50,629 nt of DNA, from NCBI GenBank assembly GCA_002689995.1, contig NZIV01000033.1:113628-164256 (forward strand), in the 5' to 3' direction. How positions within the stretch are numbered: position 1 is the first letter of the stretch; every line of letters begins with the position of its first letter. The notes beneath the pieces were generated by a model. It saw only the letters and a program-made list of their open reading frames with translations. It searched no databases and had not been told where the DNA came from. The DNA comes from Fidelibacterota bacterium (GTDB lineage Bacteria > Fidelibacterota > Marinisomatia > SCGC-AAA003-L08 > GCA-2689995). Positions 28,094 to 36,643 of the stretch are shown here, piece after piece. The position numbers and the translations under genes were made by a program.

Positions 28094-28996
28094 CTATTTC
28101 CCACCTATTAAAATTAATAGAGCACCAAATGATGCAATAATAATCGCAATACTTTTTCTTGGGGTAATAAATTCATTTAAAAATATTCTTGCCAGAATAA
28201 GTATAAAAAAAGATGCTGTTTGATTAAGGATTGCAGCTATTGATGCTTTGGTGTTAGCCATACCTATAATCCAAAAAGAAATACCTAAATAAGTGGCAAA
28301 AAATGAACTTAACAGCATTGGCTTAATATAACTACTATTAGTAATAATATTAATTATTTTATTTTTTGGTATATAAATTATACTTAAAATAATTGGAATT
28401 ATAGCACCAGGAATCAATCTAAAACCAGCAACCCATAAGTGGTAAGCTAGATTCTCAGTTTTATTTAAAATTGGTTTAATCATTACTATACAAAATGCCA
28501 TTAATGATAATGCAAAAATGCCAATAAATATACCTTTAATTAGTTCAGTACGGTCTATTGAAATATTTTTAAGCTTATAAGAAGCAAATATAATAGAAGA
28601 TACTATTAAAATACCACCAGCAAGTTGTATTATTAAAAGTTTTTCACCTAATAAAATAAAAGCGAATAATACAACAAATGGGCTATACATAATATCAACT
28701 AGTGCAGATATTCCAGCGCCAACAATATTTAGTGATTTTAGAAAAAGAATATCAGCAATTCCAAGTCCAATAATACCACTAACTATTAATATGTTTAAAT
28801 CAGCTGTATTAAATGCATGCGGTACTGAAAAGGGATTAATTCCCAGAAAAAATAAAGTTGTAATTATTAAGATAGAGCCAACTGTATTTTTAAAAGCATT
28901 CAAAAGTATAGGTGATATATTGTCACCTAATTTCTTAAAAATAATAATAGCACAAGCCCAAAAAAATGCGCTTAATAAAGAAAAAATTTCTCCCAA
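28094..28996 (-). CDS. EamA/DMT-family transporter
   Basis: The 300-residue protein has ten hydrophobic helices arranged as two EamA repeats. The first (about 1-135) starts with FSLLSAFFWACAIIIFKKLG and ends in FILLGEKLLIIQLAGGILIV. The second has the matching FLNEFITPRKSIAIIIASFGALLIL at its end. Members export amino acids, nucleosides or other metabolites; the substrate is not predictable. It is the first gene of the minus-strand operon with the RND exporter and IlvC-like protein, 116 bases after the PLP enzyme gene. Confidence 0.88.
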   Translation of the reverse strand: MGEIFSLLSAFFWACAIIIFKKLGDNISPILLNAFKNTVGSILIITTLFFLGINPFSVPHAFNTADLNILIVSGIIGLGIADILFLKSLNIVGAGISALVDIMYSPFVVLFAFILLGEKLLIIQLAGGILIVSSIIFASYKLKNISIDRTELIKGIFIGIFALSLMAFCIVMIKPILNKTENLAYHLWVAGFRLIPGAIIPIILSIIYIPKNKIINIITNSSYIKPMLLSSFFATYLGISFWIIGMANTKASIAAILNQTASFFILILARIFLNEFITPRKSIAIIIASFGALLILIGGK

Positions 28997-29112
28997 TTTA
29001 TATTAATTCATTGTTTTATTATATTTAAATAATATTCAAGTAAAAGTATTTTAATAATATTACTATTTGGAGTTTTGCATATCATATTTTTCAAAATTAA
29101 TTATCTATATTT

Positions 29113-30306
29113 CTATTTCAAGTTTTTCAAACACTTTTTAATTCTATTAAATGTTCTTCCAATATCATTGTCTAGACCAACTGAAAAACGAATTATTCCT
29201 TTACTTAAACCCATTTTATTTTGTTCATCTTCAGGTATTTCTGATGATGTACTACTACCAGGCAAGCTAAAAAGTGTTTTATAATAACCTAAACTTACTG
29301 CTAAATATCCAATTTTTTCTTTTTGCATACTTTCTAGTATTTTTTCTCCTTGATCAAGTGTTCCAACATCTATACCAAGCATTCCACTGTATCCAAAACC
29401 ATCATTCTTAAAACTAGTAATTAAATTATACTGTGGATGTTTTTTTAAACCGGGGTAAAATACATTGTATCCCATTTTATCAATTTTTTCTGCTAAATAC
29501 TTTGCATTCATACTGTGTTGTTTCATTCTAATGTGTAAAGTATTTAGATTTTTTAAAATACTAGACGACCTAAAACTGTCCAAGACTGGACCAAGCAGCA
29601 TTGTCATTCCATGGTTAATATCTGTTAATTCATTTATAAATTCATTTGAAGCACAAATACAGCCCGCAACACAATCACTAGCACCATTAATATATTTGGT
29701 TAGACTATGAATTACAACATCTGCACCTAATTTATAAGGCGATATAACCATTGGACTAAATGTATTATCAACAACTAATTTTAAATTATCTGACTTAGCT
29801 ATCATACTTAATTTAGGCAAATCAGAGACATCTAATAATGGATTACTAATAGTTTCACAAAAAATTAGTTTAGTATTTTTATTAATTAAAGATTTAACTC
29901 TAGATAGATTATTAATGTCAACAAACTTAACATTAATGCCAAATTTAGGTAATATATTTTTAAATAATGCCCAAGTACCCCCATAAATTGTTCTACTTGA
30001 TATAATTTCATCACCACTTTTACAAATTTGTAATATTGTACATGCTATTGCGCTAATACCAGAACTTGTTACTTGTGCAGACTCAGTATCTTCAAGCTTT
30101 GCTAGAGCTTCTGATAAATACTTATTTGATGGATTCCAATGACGACTATAAAGAAAACACCCCTCTATTTCATTTTCAAATAACTCTTTCATTGTATCTG
30201 GCTTCATAAAAGTAAAGGTTGAAGAATCAGTTATAGATGGATTAACTCCTCCGAATTCGCCAAATACCTGATGGTCTTGTATTTCTGATGCAGGATCGTA
30301 TTTCAT
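29113..30306 (-). CDS. PLP-dependent trans-sulfuration enzyme family protein (cystathionine synthase/lyase or methionine gamma-lyase type)
   Basis: The 397-residue protein is a fold-type I Cys/Met metabolism enzyme. It has YSRHWNPSN near 53-61, SSGISAIA (81-88), the substrate/PLP region IYGGTWALF (108-116), ETISNPLLDV, VVDNTF with the PLP aspartate D180, and the Schiff-base lysine K204 in SLTKYINGASD. Family members include MetB, MetC, MetZ and methionine gamma-lyase, and sequence alone does not separate them here. The usual tyrosine and cysteine diagnostic of gamma-lyases is not evident. No SAM riboswitch was seen upstream; the region holds the htpG terminator instead. Confidence 0.88.
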   Translation of the reverse strand: MKYDPASEIQDHQVFGEFGGVNPSITDSSTFTFMKPDTMKELFENEIEGCFLYSRHWNPSNKYLSEALAKLEDTESAQVTSSGISAIACTILQICKSGDEIISSRTIYGGTWALFKNILPKFGINVKFVDINNLSRVKSLINKNTKLIFCETISNPLLDVSDLPKLSMIAKSDNLKLVVDNTFSPMVISPYKLGADVVIHSLTKYINGASDCVAGCICASNEFINELTDINHGMTMLLGPVLDSFRSSSILKNLNTLHIRMKQHSMNAKYLAEKIDKMGYNVFYPGLKKHPQYNLITSFKNDGFGYSGMLGIDVGTLDQGEKILESMQKEKIGYLAVSLGYYKTLFSLPGSSTSSEIPEDEQNKMGLSKGIIRFSVGLDNDIGRTFNRIKKCLKNLK

Positions 30307-30380
30307 AATTCCCTAAATTGTAAATTAGTATAAAATAATTAGTTGAAATATTAAGATTTTATATATTCATAATATAATAG

Positions 30381-30413
30381 AAAAAAAATAGCCTCAAAAA
30401 AAGTGAGGCTATT
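30381..30413 (-). terminator. Intrinsic terminator of htpG
   Basis: An eight- to ten-base-pair stem (TAGCCTCA at 30389-30396 with TGAGGCTA at 30404-30411) is followed on the minus strand by eight T opposite 30381-30388. It lies 22 bases after the htpG stop. Confidence 0.92.
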
Positions 30414-30434
30414 AAAATCATATTTATATTAATT

Positions 30435-32300
30435 TTAGAGGGATTTAGTTAAAACTTCATTTAACCTTCTTACAAATTCAGCAGGATTTTCTAACTTTAC
30501 TCCTTCTTGAATTAATGCTTGTTCATAAAGTAAAAAGGTTATGTCATCAAATGCTTTACTTTTCCTCATACTTAAAAGTTTTGATACAATTTTGTGATTT
30601 GGATTGATTTCTAAAATTGGTTTTACTTCTTGCATAGCACCTTGTCCCATTGCTTTCATAATTTCTTGCATCTGAGCTGTGGGATCATTCTCATCAGCAA
30701 CTAAACAAGAAGGTGAATCACTCAATCGGTTAGATACTTTTACATCTTTAACCCTATCACCTAATGCTGTTTTAATTTTTTTTATTAAAGGTTTTATTTC
30801 TTTTTCACTGTTTTTATCATCATCAGATTTTAATTCATCCGCAGCACTAGATCTATTTACCGCTTTTATTTCAAAGTCTTTATACTTGGTGACAACCGGC
30901 ATGATCACTTCATCAATTTCATCATCCATTAACAGAACCTCAATATCTTTTTTATTATACATCTCTAATAATGGAGATTGTCTTAATGCCGTTTCATTTT
31001 CTCCAACGAGGAAATAAATAGATTTTTGTTCTGTTTTCATTCTGTCTACATAGTCTTGAAATGAAACAGAACCTTCTTCTTTTGTGGACTTAAATCTTAA
31101 TAATTCTAGTAATTCTTCTTTATTTTCATAATCCTGATAAACACCTTCTTTTATCATTCTACCATATTGCTTATAAAATTCTTCATACTTCTCATTATTT
31201 GAAGCTATCGATTTAATCTTTTCAACTATTTTTTTTACTGAATTAGATTTAATTTTTGAAAGTATCCTATTTTGCTGAAGAATTTCTCTACTTACGTTCA
31301 GCGGTAAATCAGAAGAATCAATAATTCCCCTCACAAAACGAAGCCAAGTTGGAAGTAGCTCTTTTTCATCATCTGTAATAAAAACTCGATTAACAAATAA
31401 TTTTACGCCTGGCTTATAGTCAGCTCGATATAAATCAAAAGGTGCAGTTTTAGGGATGAAAAAGAGTGTTGTATACTCAAGTATTCCTTCCGCATTACTA
31501 TGAATCCAGTCAAAGGGGTCGGACATATCATTAGATATTGATTTATAGAATTCATTATAATCGCTTTCCTTCAAATCAGATTTAGATCTTTTCCAAAATG
31601 CAGTTGCTTTATTAATTTGTTCTGTTTTTGGAGTTTTACTTTTCTCCTTTCCTTCATCATCATATTCAATATCATCGAAAGTTAAATTAATTGGAAATGC
31701 AATATGGTCTGAATATTTCTTAACAATTTGATCAATTTGCCATCTATTAGAATATTCTTTACCTTCCTCATTTAAATAAATGGTTATTTCTGTTCCCACC
31801 GATTTTTTATCAACTTTTTCTAATTCATATCCCGACTTACCATCACTTATCCATTTATATGCCTGCTTAGATCCTGCTTTTAAACTAATAACTTCAACTT
31901 TATCAGCAATCATAAAGCAGGAATAAAAACCAACACCAAATTGACCTATTAAATTTGAATCTTTTTTTTGATCTCCTGATAGCTGTGATAGGAAATTTTT
32001 TGTACCAGATCTTGCAATTGTACCTAAATTATCTACAAGATCATTTTTATCCATTCCTATCCCCGTATCTGAAATTGTCAGTGTTGGGTTATCGCCATCA
32101 GAAAATTCTAAGTTTATTTTTGGGTCAAAATCTAACGACTTGTACTTATCATTGGTTAAAGTTAAATGTTTTAGCTTATCAAGGGCATCAGAAGAATTTG
32201 AAATTAATTCTCTTAGAAAAATTTCTTTGTGAGAATATAAAGAATGAATTATTAAATGAAGAAGTTGACTAACCTCAGTTTGAAAAGTATGTTTTGACAA
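30435..32300 (-). CDS. htpG: Molecular chaperone HtpG (Hsp90)
   Basis: The 621-residue protein is a complete bacterial Hsp90. The N-terminal GHKL ATPase domain has ELISNSSDALDKL, DTGIGMDKNDL, IARSGT and GQFGVGFYS. The middle domain includes WLRFVRGIIDSSDLPLNVSRE with the catalytic arginine in the following R/Q-rich segment. The C-terminal dimerisation domain ends without an MEEVD motif, as expected in bacteria. The start is TTG at 32300, supported by AGGAG five bases upstream. A strong terminator ends the transcript. It lies 85 bases downstream of the UMF1-family transporter gene. Confidence 0.97.
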   Translation of the reverse strand: MSKHTFQTEVSQLLHLIIHSLYSHKEIFLRELISNSSDALDKLKHLTLTNDKYKSLDFDPKINLEFSDGDNPTLTISDTGIGMDKNDLVDNLGTIARSGTKNFLSQLSGDQKKDSNLIGQFGVGFYSCFMIADKVEVISLKAGSKQAYKWISDGKSGYELEKVDKKSVGTEITIYLNEEGKEYSNRWQIDQIVKKYSDHIAFPINLTFDDIEYDDEGKEKSKTPKTEQINKATAFWKRSKSDLKESDYNEFYKSISNDMSDPFDWIHSNAEGILEYTTLFFIPKTAPFDLYRADYKPGVKLFVNRVFITDDEKELLPTWLRFVRGIIDSSDLPLNVSREILQQNRILSKIKSNSVKKIVEKIKSIASNNEKYEEFYKQYGRMIKEGVYQDYENKEELLELLRFKSTKEEGSVSFQDYVDRMKTEQKSIYFLVGENETALRQSPLLEMYNKKDIEVLLMDDEIDEVIMPVVTKYKDFEIKAVNRSSAADELKSDDDKNSEKEIKPLIKKIKTALGDRVKDVKVSNRLSDSPSCLVADENDPTAQMQEIMKAMGQGAMQEVKPILEINPNHKIVSKLLSMRKSKAFDDITFLLYEQALIQEGVKLENPAEFVRRLNEVLTKSL

Positions 32301-32305
32301 AATTG

Positions 32306-32310
32306 CTCCT
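32306..32310 (-). promoter_or_regulatory. Ribosome-binding site selecting the TTG start of htpG
   Basis: AGGAG on the minus strand lies five bases before TTG, which is followed by the universal HtpG N-terminus SKHTFQTE. No ATG or GTG fits, so this site decides the start. Confidence 0.75.
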
Positions 32311-32385
32311 AAAAAATTATAAGTTTATATAGACTTACAATAATCATTCCACCATCAATCAATACTGACAGAATGACATTAAATA

Positions 32386-33720
32386 TTATTGGTTTTGAGC
32401 CCTATCTATTCCTTCATCTTCATTGACTAATCTAAGAAATAAAAAACCTACGACGAACATTACTAGTACAATAGCAACTCCCGCTCTTTGTGAATTATAG
32501 ATTTCAGTTAATATACCCAATAGCATTGGACCAATAAAAGCAGTGGCTTTACCAGTAAAAGCGAAAAATCCAAAGAATTCATTTTCTCTTGATTTAGGAA
32601 TAAATTTAGCCATTAACGACCTAGAAGATGCTTGGTTTGGTCCAGAAAAAATTCCGATTAGTATTCCTGAAAACCAAAATAATGTTTTACCACTGATAAT
32701 AGTATCAATATTTAAAAATGGAATATTAAGTAAAAGTAAATCTTTATTTGGAATTATTACTGCTAAAGCGCAGGCAAGAATTAAACCTATATTACTAATT
32801 TGAATGGTATTTTTACTACCAATTTTATCATCAAGAAAGCCTAAAACAAAAGCACCAATCCCCGCTGTTATATTCAAAACTATCCCAAAAACCATTATTT
32901 CTTGAAATGTAAACCCGAAAGTTCCAGCAGCATAAATACCTCCAAACGCAAATATTGTCACTAATCCATCGTTATAAAAAATCCGGGCTAAAAGAAATTT
33001 AATTAACTGATTATATTTTCTAATATTTTTAAATGTAATTGATAATTGAACAAATGATTCTTTTAAGATAGGTAGTTTATGTTTTTTATTACTTTTATCT
33101 GGGTCTAGCCAGATAAAAGTTGGTATGCTGAAAATTAAAAGCCAAAGTGCAACCATTAAATTTGTTACTCTTATATGTTCACCATTATCTTTTGTAATTC
33201 CAAAAGCTGGACTTTCAGGCTGAACAAATAATATAAGAGCAAGAGCTAAAGCAATTAGACCCCCTACATAGCCAAAAGACCACCCATACCCAGAAACTCT
33301 ACCTATCTTTTCCTTTGGAGCAATATCTGGTAAAAATGCATTATTAAAAACACAGCCCATCTCAAATCCTATATTTGCAATTACCACCCAAAATAAAGCC
33401 TTAGCTACTTCACCTGGTAAAGGTAAAAATAAGACTACGCTTCCAAATATACATACATATGTCCAGAAAAAGAGAAATACTTTTCTGTATCCTCCTTTAT
33501 CTGCAAATGCACCCATAATCGGTGAAAGAAGAGCCACAAATATGGCGGTGACCGTCATTGCCCTAGACCAAAGCGTTGTTCCTATTATTTCATTTTCAGC
33601 AATAAATTTTGTAAAATATGTACCATAAATAAATGTAATAACTAATGTTGTAAATGGTTGATTTGCAAAATCATACATAGACCATGCAAATATTTTTTTC
33701 TTACTATATTTTGGTTTCAA
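32386..33720 (-). CDS. UMF1-family MFS transporter
   Basis: The 444-residue membrane protein has about 12 helices. Its beginning, FAWSMYDFANQPFTTLVITFIYGTYF, is the hallmark of the UMF1/Atg22-type MFS branch. Other conserved parts are SPIMGAFADKGGYRK, FNNAFLPDIA and GRVSGYGWSFGYVGGLIAL. The later FSGPNQASSRSLMAKFIPKSRENEFFGFF is the second-half signature. Substrates are unknown for most members. It follows the NamZ-like gene by nine bases, so uptake of a product of that enzyme is a reasonable inference. Confidence 0.88.
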   Translation of the reverse strand: MKPKYSKKKIFAWSMYDFANQPFTTLVITFIYGTYFTKFIAENEIIGTTLWSRAMTVTAIFVALLSPIMGAFADKGGYRKVFLFFWTYVCIFGSVVLFLPLPGEVAKALFWVVIANIGFEMGCVFNNAFLPDIAPKEKIGRVSGYGWSFGYVGGLIALALALILFVQPESPAFGITKDNGEHIRVTNLMVALWLLIFSIPTFIWLDPDKSNKKHKLPILKESFVQLSITFKNIRKYNQLIKFLLARIFYNDGLVTIFAFGGIYAAGTFGFTFQEIMVFGIVLNITAGIGAFVLGFLDDKIGSKNTIQISNIGLILACALAVIIPNKDLLLLNIPFLNIDTIISGKTLFWFSGILIGIFSGPNQASSRSLMAKFIPKSRENEFFGFFAFTGKATAFIGPMLLGILTEIYNSQRAGVAIVLVMFVVGFLFLRLVNEDEGIDRAQNQ

Positions 33721-33729
33721 AATTACTCT

Positions 33730-35001
33730 TTATTTGTATATTAAAAATTTTTCTCTTTGATTTTTAAATTTTTCTTCATCTAAAATCCACTGATCAAACA
33801 AAATATTTATATCGCTTTGACTCTCTATCATCTTCCTTAATTTGTCAGAACCATATAAATTATCTATAAAATTTGATTCTAAAAATTTAAAAAGATTTGG
33901 ATATAATTTATTTAAGTAAAAAATTAGTTCAACGCTAAGCTTTAAAGCATCATATTCCCTATCCTCAGAAATAGATAACTTTATACCATTGCATTGATCA
34001 TTTTCAAACTTTGGCTTATTAGACATACCTAAAATTGATATTGGAGTAAAACTAAAACTTTCATAACCTATACCAAAATTATTTAATTTATTTTTAAAAT
34101 TATCCATTTCTTTGGGTTTTATAAAAGGTGCACCAATAAATTTAAAAGGAGAGTATGTTCCTCTCCCTTCAGAAATATTTGTTCCTTCTAAAAGGCATAA
34201 ACCTGTGTATAGTTTTACAGTTTCTATATCAGGAATATTGGGTGATGGTGGAATCCATCCTGCCATTGGACCATCATAGATTTCATTTCTTTGCCAATTA
34301 ATCACTGGAATTATAGTTAAATCTAATCTTTTATTAATCCATTCTAACTCATTTATCATAATAGCTAATTCCCCCGAAGTCATGCCATGAACGATAGGAA
34401 TTGGATGAATCCCAACAAATGAAGAATAATTTAACTCTAAAATAGGTCCACGTACATAATCTCCCCCTAGAGGATTTGGTCTATCTAAAACAAAAAAAGG
34501 AAGATTGTTTTCAGCACAAGACTCCATCATATATGTCATTGTACTTATATAAGTATAATATCTAGATCCTATATCTTGGATGTCATAAATAACCAAATCT
34601 AAATTATGAAGGTCTACTGAATTTGGTTTCTTTTTTTTTCCATATAGACTAATTATTTCAATATTATTTTCAAAATCATAACCTGATTTTACAAATTCGC
34701 CAGCACTCAACTTTCCTTCAAGACCATGCTCAGGGGTAAAAATTTTATTAATTTTAATATCTTTTTTATTTTTAATTAAATCTAAAAAATGAGTATTATA
34801 TTTATTTACAGATGTATGATTAATTACAAGACCAATATTTTTATTCTTAAGAATTTCAAAATCAGATAACTCTAAAACATCTAAACCAGAGTGAATATTA
34901 AAATTATTATTTAATTCAAATGAAGGGATGAAAATTTTTGAAGATTCCCAAGGAAAAAGTATTGTGATTCCTAACGAAATAAAAAAAAATAAACTTTTCA
35001 C
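33730..35001 (-). CDS. NamZ-like exo-beta-N-acetylmuramidase (DUF1343)
   Basis: The 423-residue protein has a signal segment (about 1-20) and a complete DUF1343 domain. The markers are NHTSVNKYNTHFLDL, PEHGLEGKLSAGEFV, DIQDIGSRYYTYISTM, VLDRPNPLGGDYVRGP and EGTNISEGRGTYSPF. Characterised members release terminal MurNAc from peptidoglycan fragments. The protein should act outside the cytoplasmic membrane. Its start overlaps the stop of the SSS symporter by four bases and the UMF1 transporter follows closely, suggesting a cell-wall sugar recycling or scavenging operon. The glutamate/aspartate-rich motifs that line the active site are intact as far as visible. Confidence 0.9.
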   Translation of the reverse strand: MKSLFFFISLGITILFPWESSKIFIPSFELNNNFNIHSGLDVLELSDFEILKNKNIGLVINHTSVNKYNTHFLDLIKNKKDIKINKIFTPEHGLEGKLSAGEFVKSGYDFENNIEIISLYGKKKKPNSVDLHNLDLVIYDIQDIGSRYYTYISTMTYMMESCAENNLPFFVLDRPNPLGGDYVRGPILELNYSSFVGIHPIPIVHGMTSGELAIMINELEWINKRLDLTIIPVINWQRNEIYDGPMAGWIPPSPNIPDIETVKLYTGLCLLEGTNISEGRGTYSPFKFIGAPFIKPKEMDNFKNKLNNFGIGYESFSFTPISILGMSNKPKFENDQCNGIKLSISEDREYDALKLSVELIFYLNKLYPNLFKFLESNFIDNLYGSDKLRKMIESQSDINILFDQWILDEEKFKNQREKFLIYK

Positions 35002-36257
35002 TTTCTAAAAAATATAATTTCTACTAATGAAGAAGCTGCAAATCCTATAGTAGTTGAAAAAAATACAAACCAGGTCCAAGCAATACCGAATTGGTCTAAT
35101 AAAAAAACTGATAGAATTGATATTAAAAATCCAACTATCACTGACAAGTTATTTTTAATTAAATTAGTTTTTACCAACATAAATAATAAGAGAAGTGCGC
35201 CATAAGTATATGATGCAATTTTAAATCCAATTAACACTATAGCGCTATCACCTTCATCGAATAATAAAGCTATAAGCATTAAAACAATACCCCAAAAAAC
35301 GCTAATTATACGCATCTTTACTATCTGATTTGATTTAACTTTTAGCCAGTCAATAACTGTTGAAGAAGCTAAGGAATTCATGGAAGAACTTAAAGTAGAC
35401 ATAGCTGCAGATAATACTCCAGATAAAATAATACCTTTTAACCCAATAGGCACTTCTTCTAAAATGAATGTTGTAAATTCTCTGTCCTTTACGATTTCTA
35501 CACCATCAAAATAAATGTATATTAACGACCCAGCAAAAAGAAACATTCCTAATTGAAAAAATACAAAAATACCGCTACCAATTAAAGCTTTTTTAGCTGA
35601 ATATAAATCTTTGCAAGAAAGACACCTTTGGACCATCATATAGTCAGTTCCATGAGATGCTAATGAAAATATAGCACCTCCAAAAAACGCACTAAAAAAA
35701 TTCATTGAACTAAATATTGGATTACCTGAAAAATTAAAAATATTTAATTTTGATTGATACCCAAGAACATTGAATACCGATTCTATTGAAATAGTATGTA
35801 AAATTAAAAATATTACTATTAGACCTCCAGTTAAATATATTAAGAATTGGAAAGAATCGATCCAAACTATTGTTTTTAAACCTCCAGTAATTGAATATAT
35901 CAAAGTACATATACCAATAATAATAACGGCAATAGTTATACTCCAACCTGTAATGACATGAATAATTATAGCTGTAGCTAAATATCGTATCCCATCTGCG
36001 AAGAGTCTAGTAATTAAAAATAAACCAGAGGCCATCTTTTGAATATTTTCACCATACTTATGTCCAATTACTTCATAAATAGATAAAATACCATTTTTAT
36101 AATACATAGGTAATAAAAATTGAGCTACAATCATTCTACCAAAAATATAGCCTAATGCAAGCTGTAAAAATGTCCAATCAGATCTATATGAAATTCCAGG
36201 GACACTTATAAATGTTAGTACTGAGGTTTCAGTTGCAACAATTGAAAACATTGCCAC
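34998..36257 (-). CDS. Sodium:solute symporter (SSS family), 5' end extends upstream without a canonical start
   Basis: From the first usable start codon (GTG, 36257) the protein has 419 residues and about 11-12 membrane helices. It matches SSS transporters: FSIVATETSVLTFISVPGISY, RMIVAQFLLPMYY, GTDYMMVQRCLSCKD and SAAMSTLSSSMNSLASS with the Na+-site serines. The reading frame stays open and SSS-like for 46 more codons upstream (YFLGGQNLPWYVAM precedes), so the first helix is missing from this start. It overlaps the NamZ-like gene by four bases. Import of a peptidoglycan-derived sugar is inferred from that neighbour only. Confidence 0.85.
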   Translation of the reverse strand: MAMFSIVATETSVLTFISVPGISYRSDWTFLQLALGYIFGRMIVAQFLLPMYYKNGILSIYEVIGHKYGENIQKMASGLFLITRLFADGIRYLATAIIIHVITGWSITIAVIIIGICTLIYSITGGLKTIVWIDSFQFLIYLTGGLIVIFLILHTISIESVFNVLGYQSKLNIFNFSGNPIFSSMNFFSAFFGGAIFSLASHGTDYMMVQRCLSCKDLYSAKKALIGSGIFVFFQLGMFLFAGSLIYIYFDGVEIVKDREFTTFILEEVPIGLKGIILSGVLSAAMSTLSSSMNSLASSTVIDWLKVKSNQIVKMRIISVFWGIVLMLIALLFDEGDSAIVLIGFKIASYTYGALLLLFMLVKTNLIKNNLSVIVGFLISILSVFLLDQFGIAWTWFVFFSTTIGFAASSLVEIIFFRK

Positions 36258-36395
36258 ATACCAAGGAAGATTTTGACCACCTAAGAAATAATCTTCTACT
36301 GTTTTATTTAATTTATATTGTCTTAAGCCATAAATAGTAAATACTAATAGGAAAGAAACAAGTATTGTTATATCAAATATATGGATATTAAAGCT
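36258..36395 (-). other. Coding-like 5' extension of the SSS symporter lacking ATG, GTG or TTG
   Basis: Between an in-frame TAG (36396-36398) and the GTG at 36257 the frame encodes SFNIHIFDITILVSFLLVFT, then IYGLRQYKLNKTVEDYFLGG. That is a normal SSS first helix and the conserved DYFLGG motif. No standard start codon occurs in it. Translation would have to begin at ATA (36380) or ATC (36386), or an ATG was lost by mutation or miscall. Beyond 36398, the 246 bases up to the divergent CaCA exchanger gene hold no further gene; promoters for both directions must lie there, but I could not pick convincing boxes. Confidence 0.6.
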
Positions 36396-36643
36396 CTATT
36401 TTAATTGAAATAAAGGATAAATTTAAATTTTATATATTTATTTAAAATCTCTGCTGTGTTCATTTTTATAAATTTTTAATTTAATGATTGGTTCAATTTA
36501 CAATAAAATTTTTAGTTAAATAAAAAGAAATTTTTATCATTGAATACTTCAAATTATTAACAAATATTTAATGTTTTATTCTCCATAATTCTATTTTTAT
36601 TTTATAACTTAATGAATGAATAATTTAGGATATTTAAACTAAT

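Noticed and set aside
29000-29112. RNA gene or riboswitch upstream of the DMT transporter
   Set aside because: AT-rich spacer without a stable GC-containing stem or recognisable conserved motif.
30679-31017. 112-codon plus-strand ORF opposite htpG
   Set aside because: It is antisense to the intact htpG and its translation is Ser/Leu-rich shadow sequence with no ribosome site or known motif.
32311-32385. Heat-shock operator (CIRCE) before htpG
   Set aside because: A short TAAGT/ACTTA hairpin is present, but it does not match the CIRCE inverted repeat.
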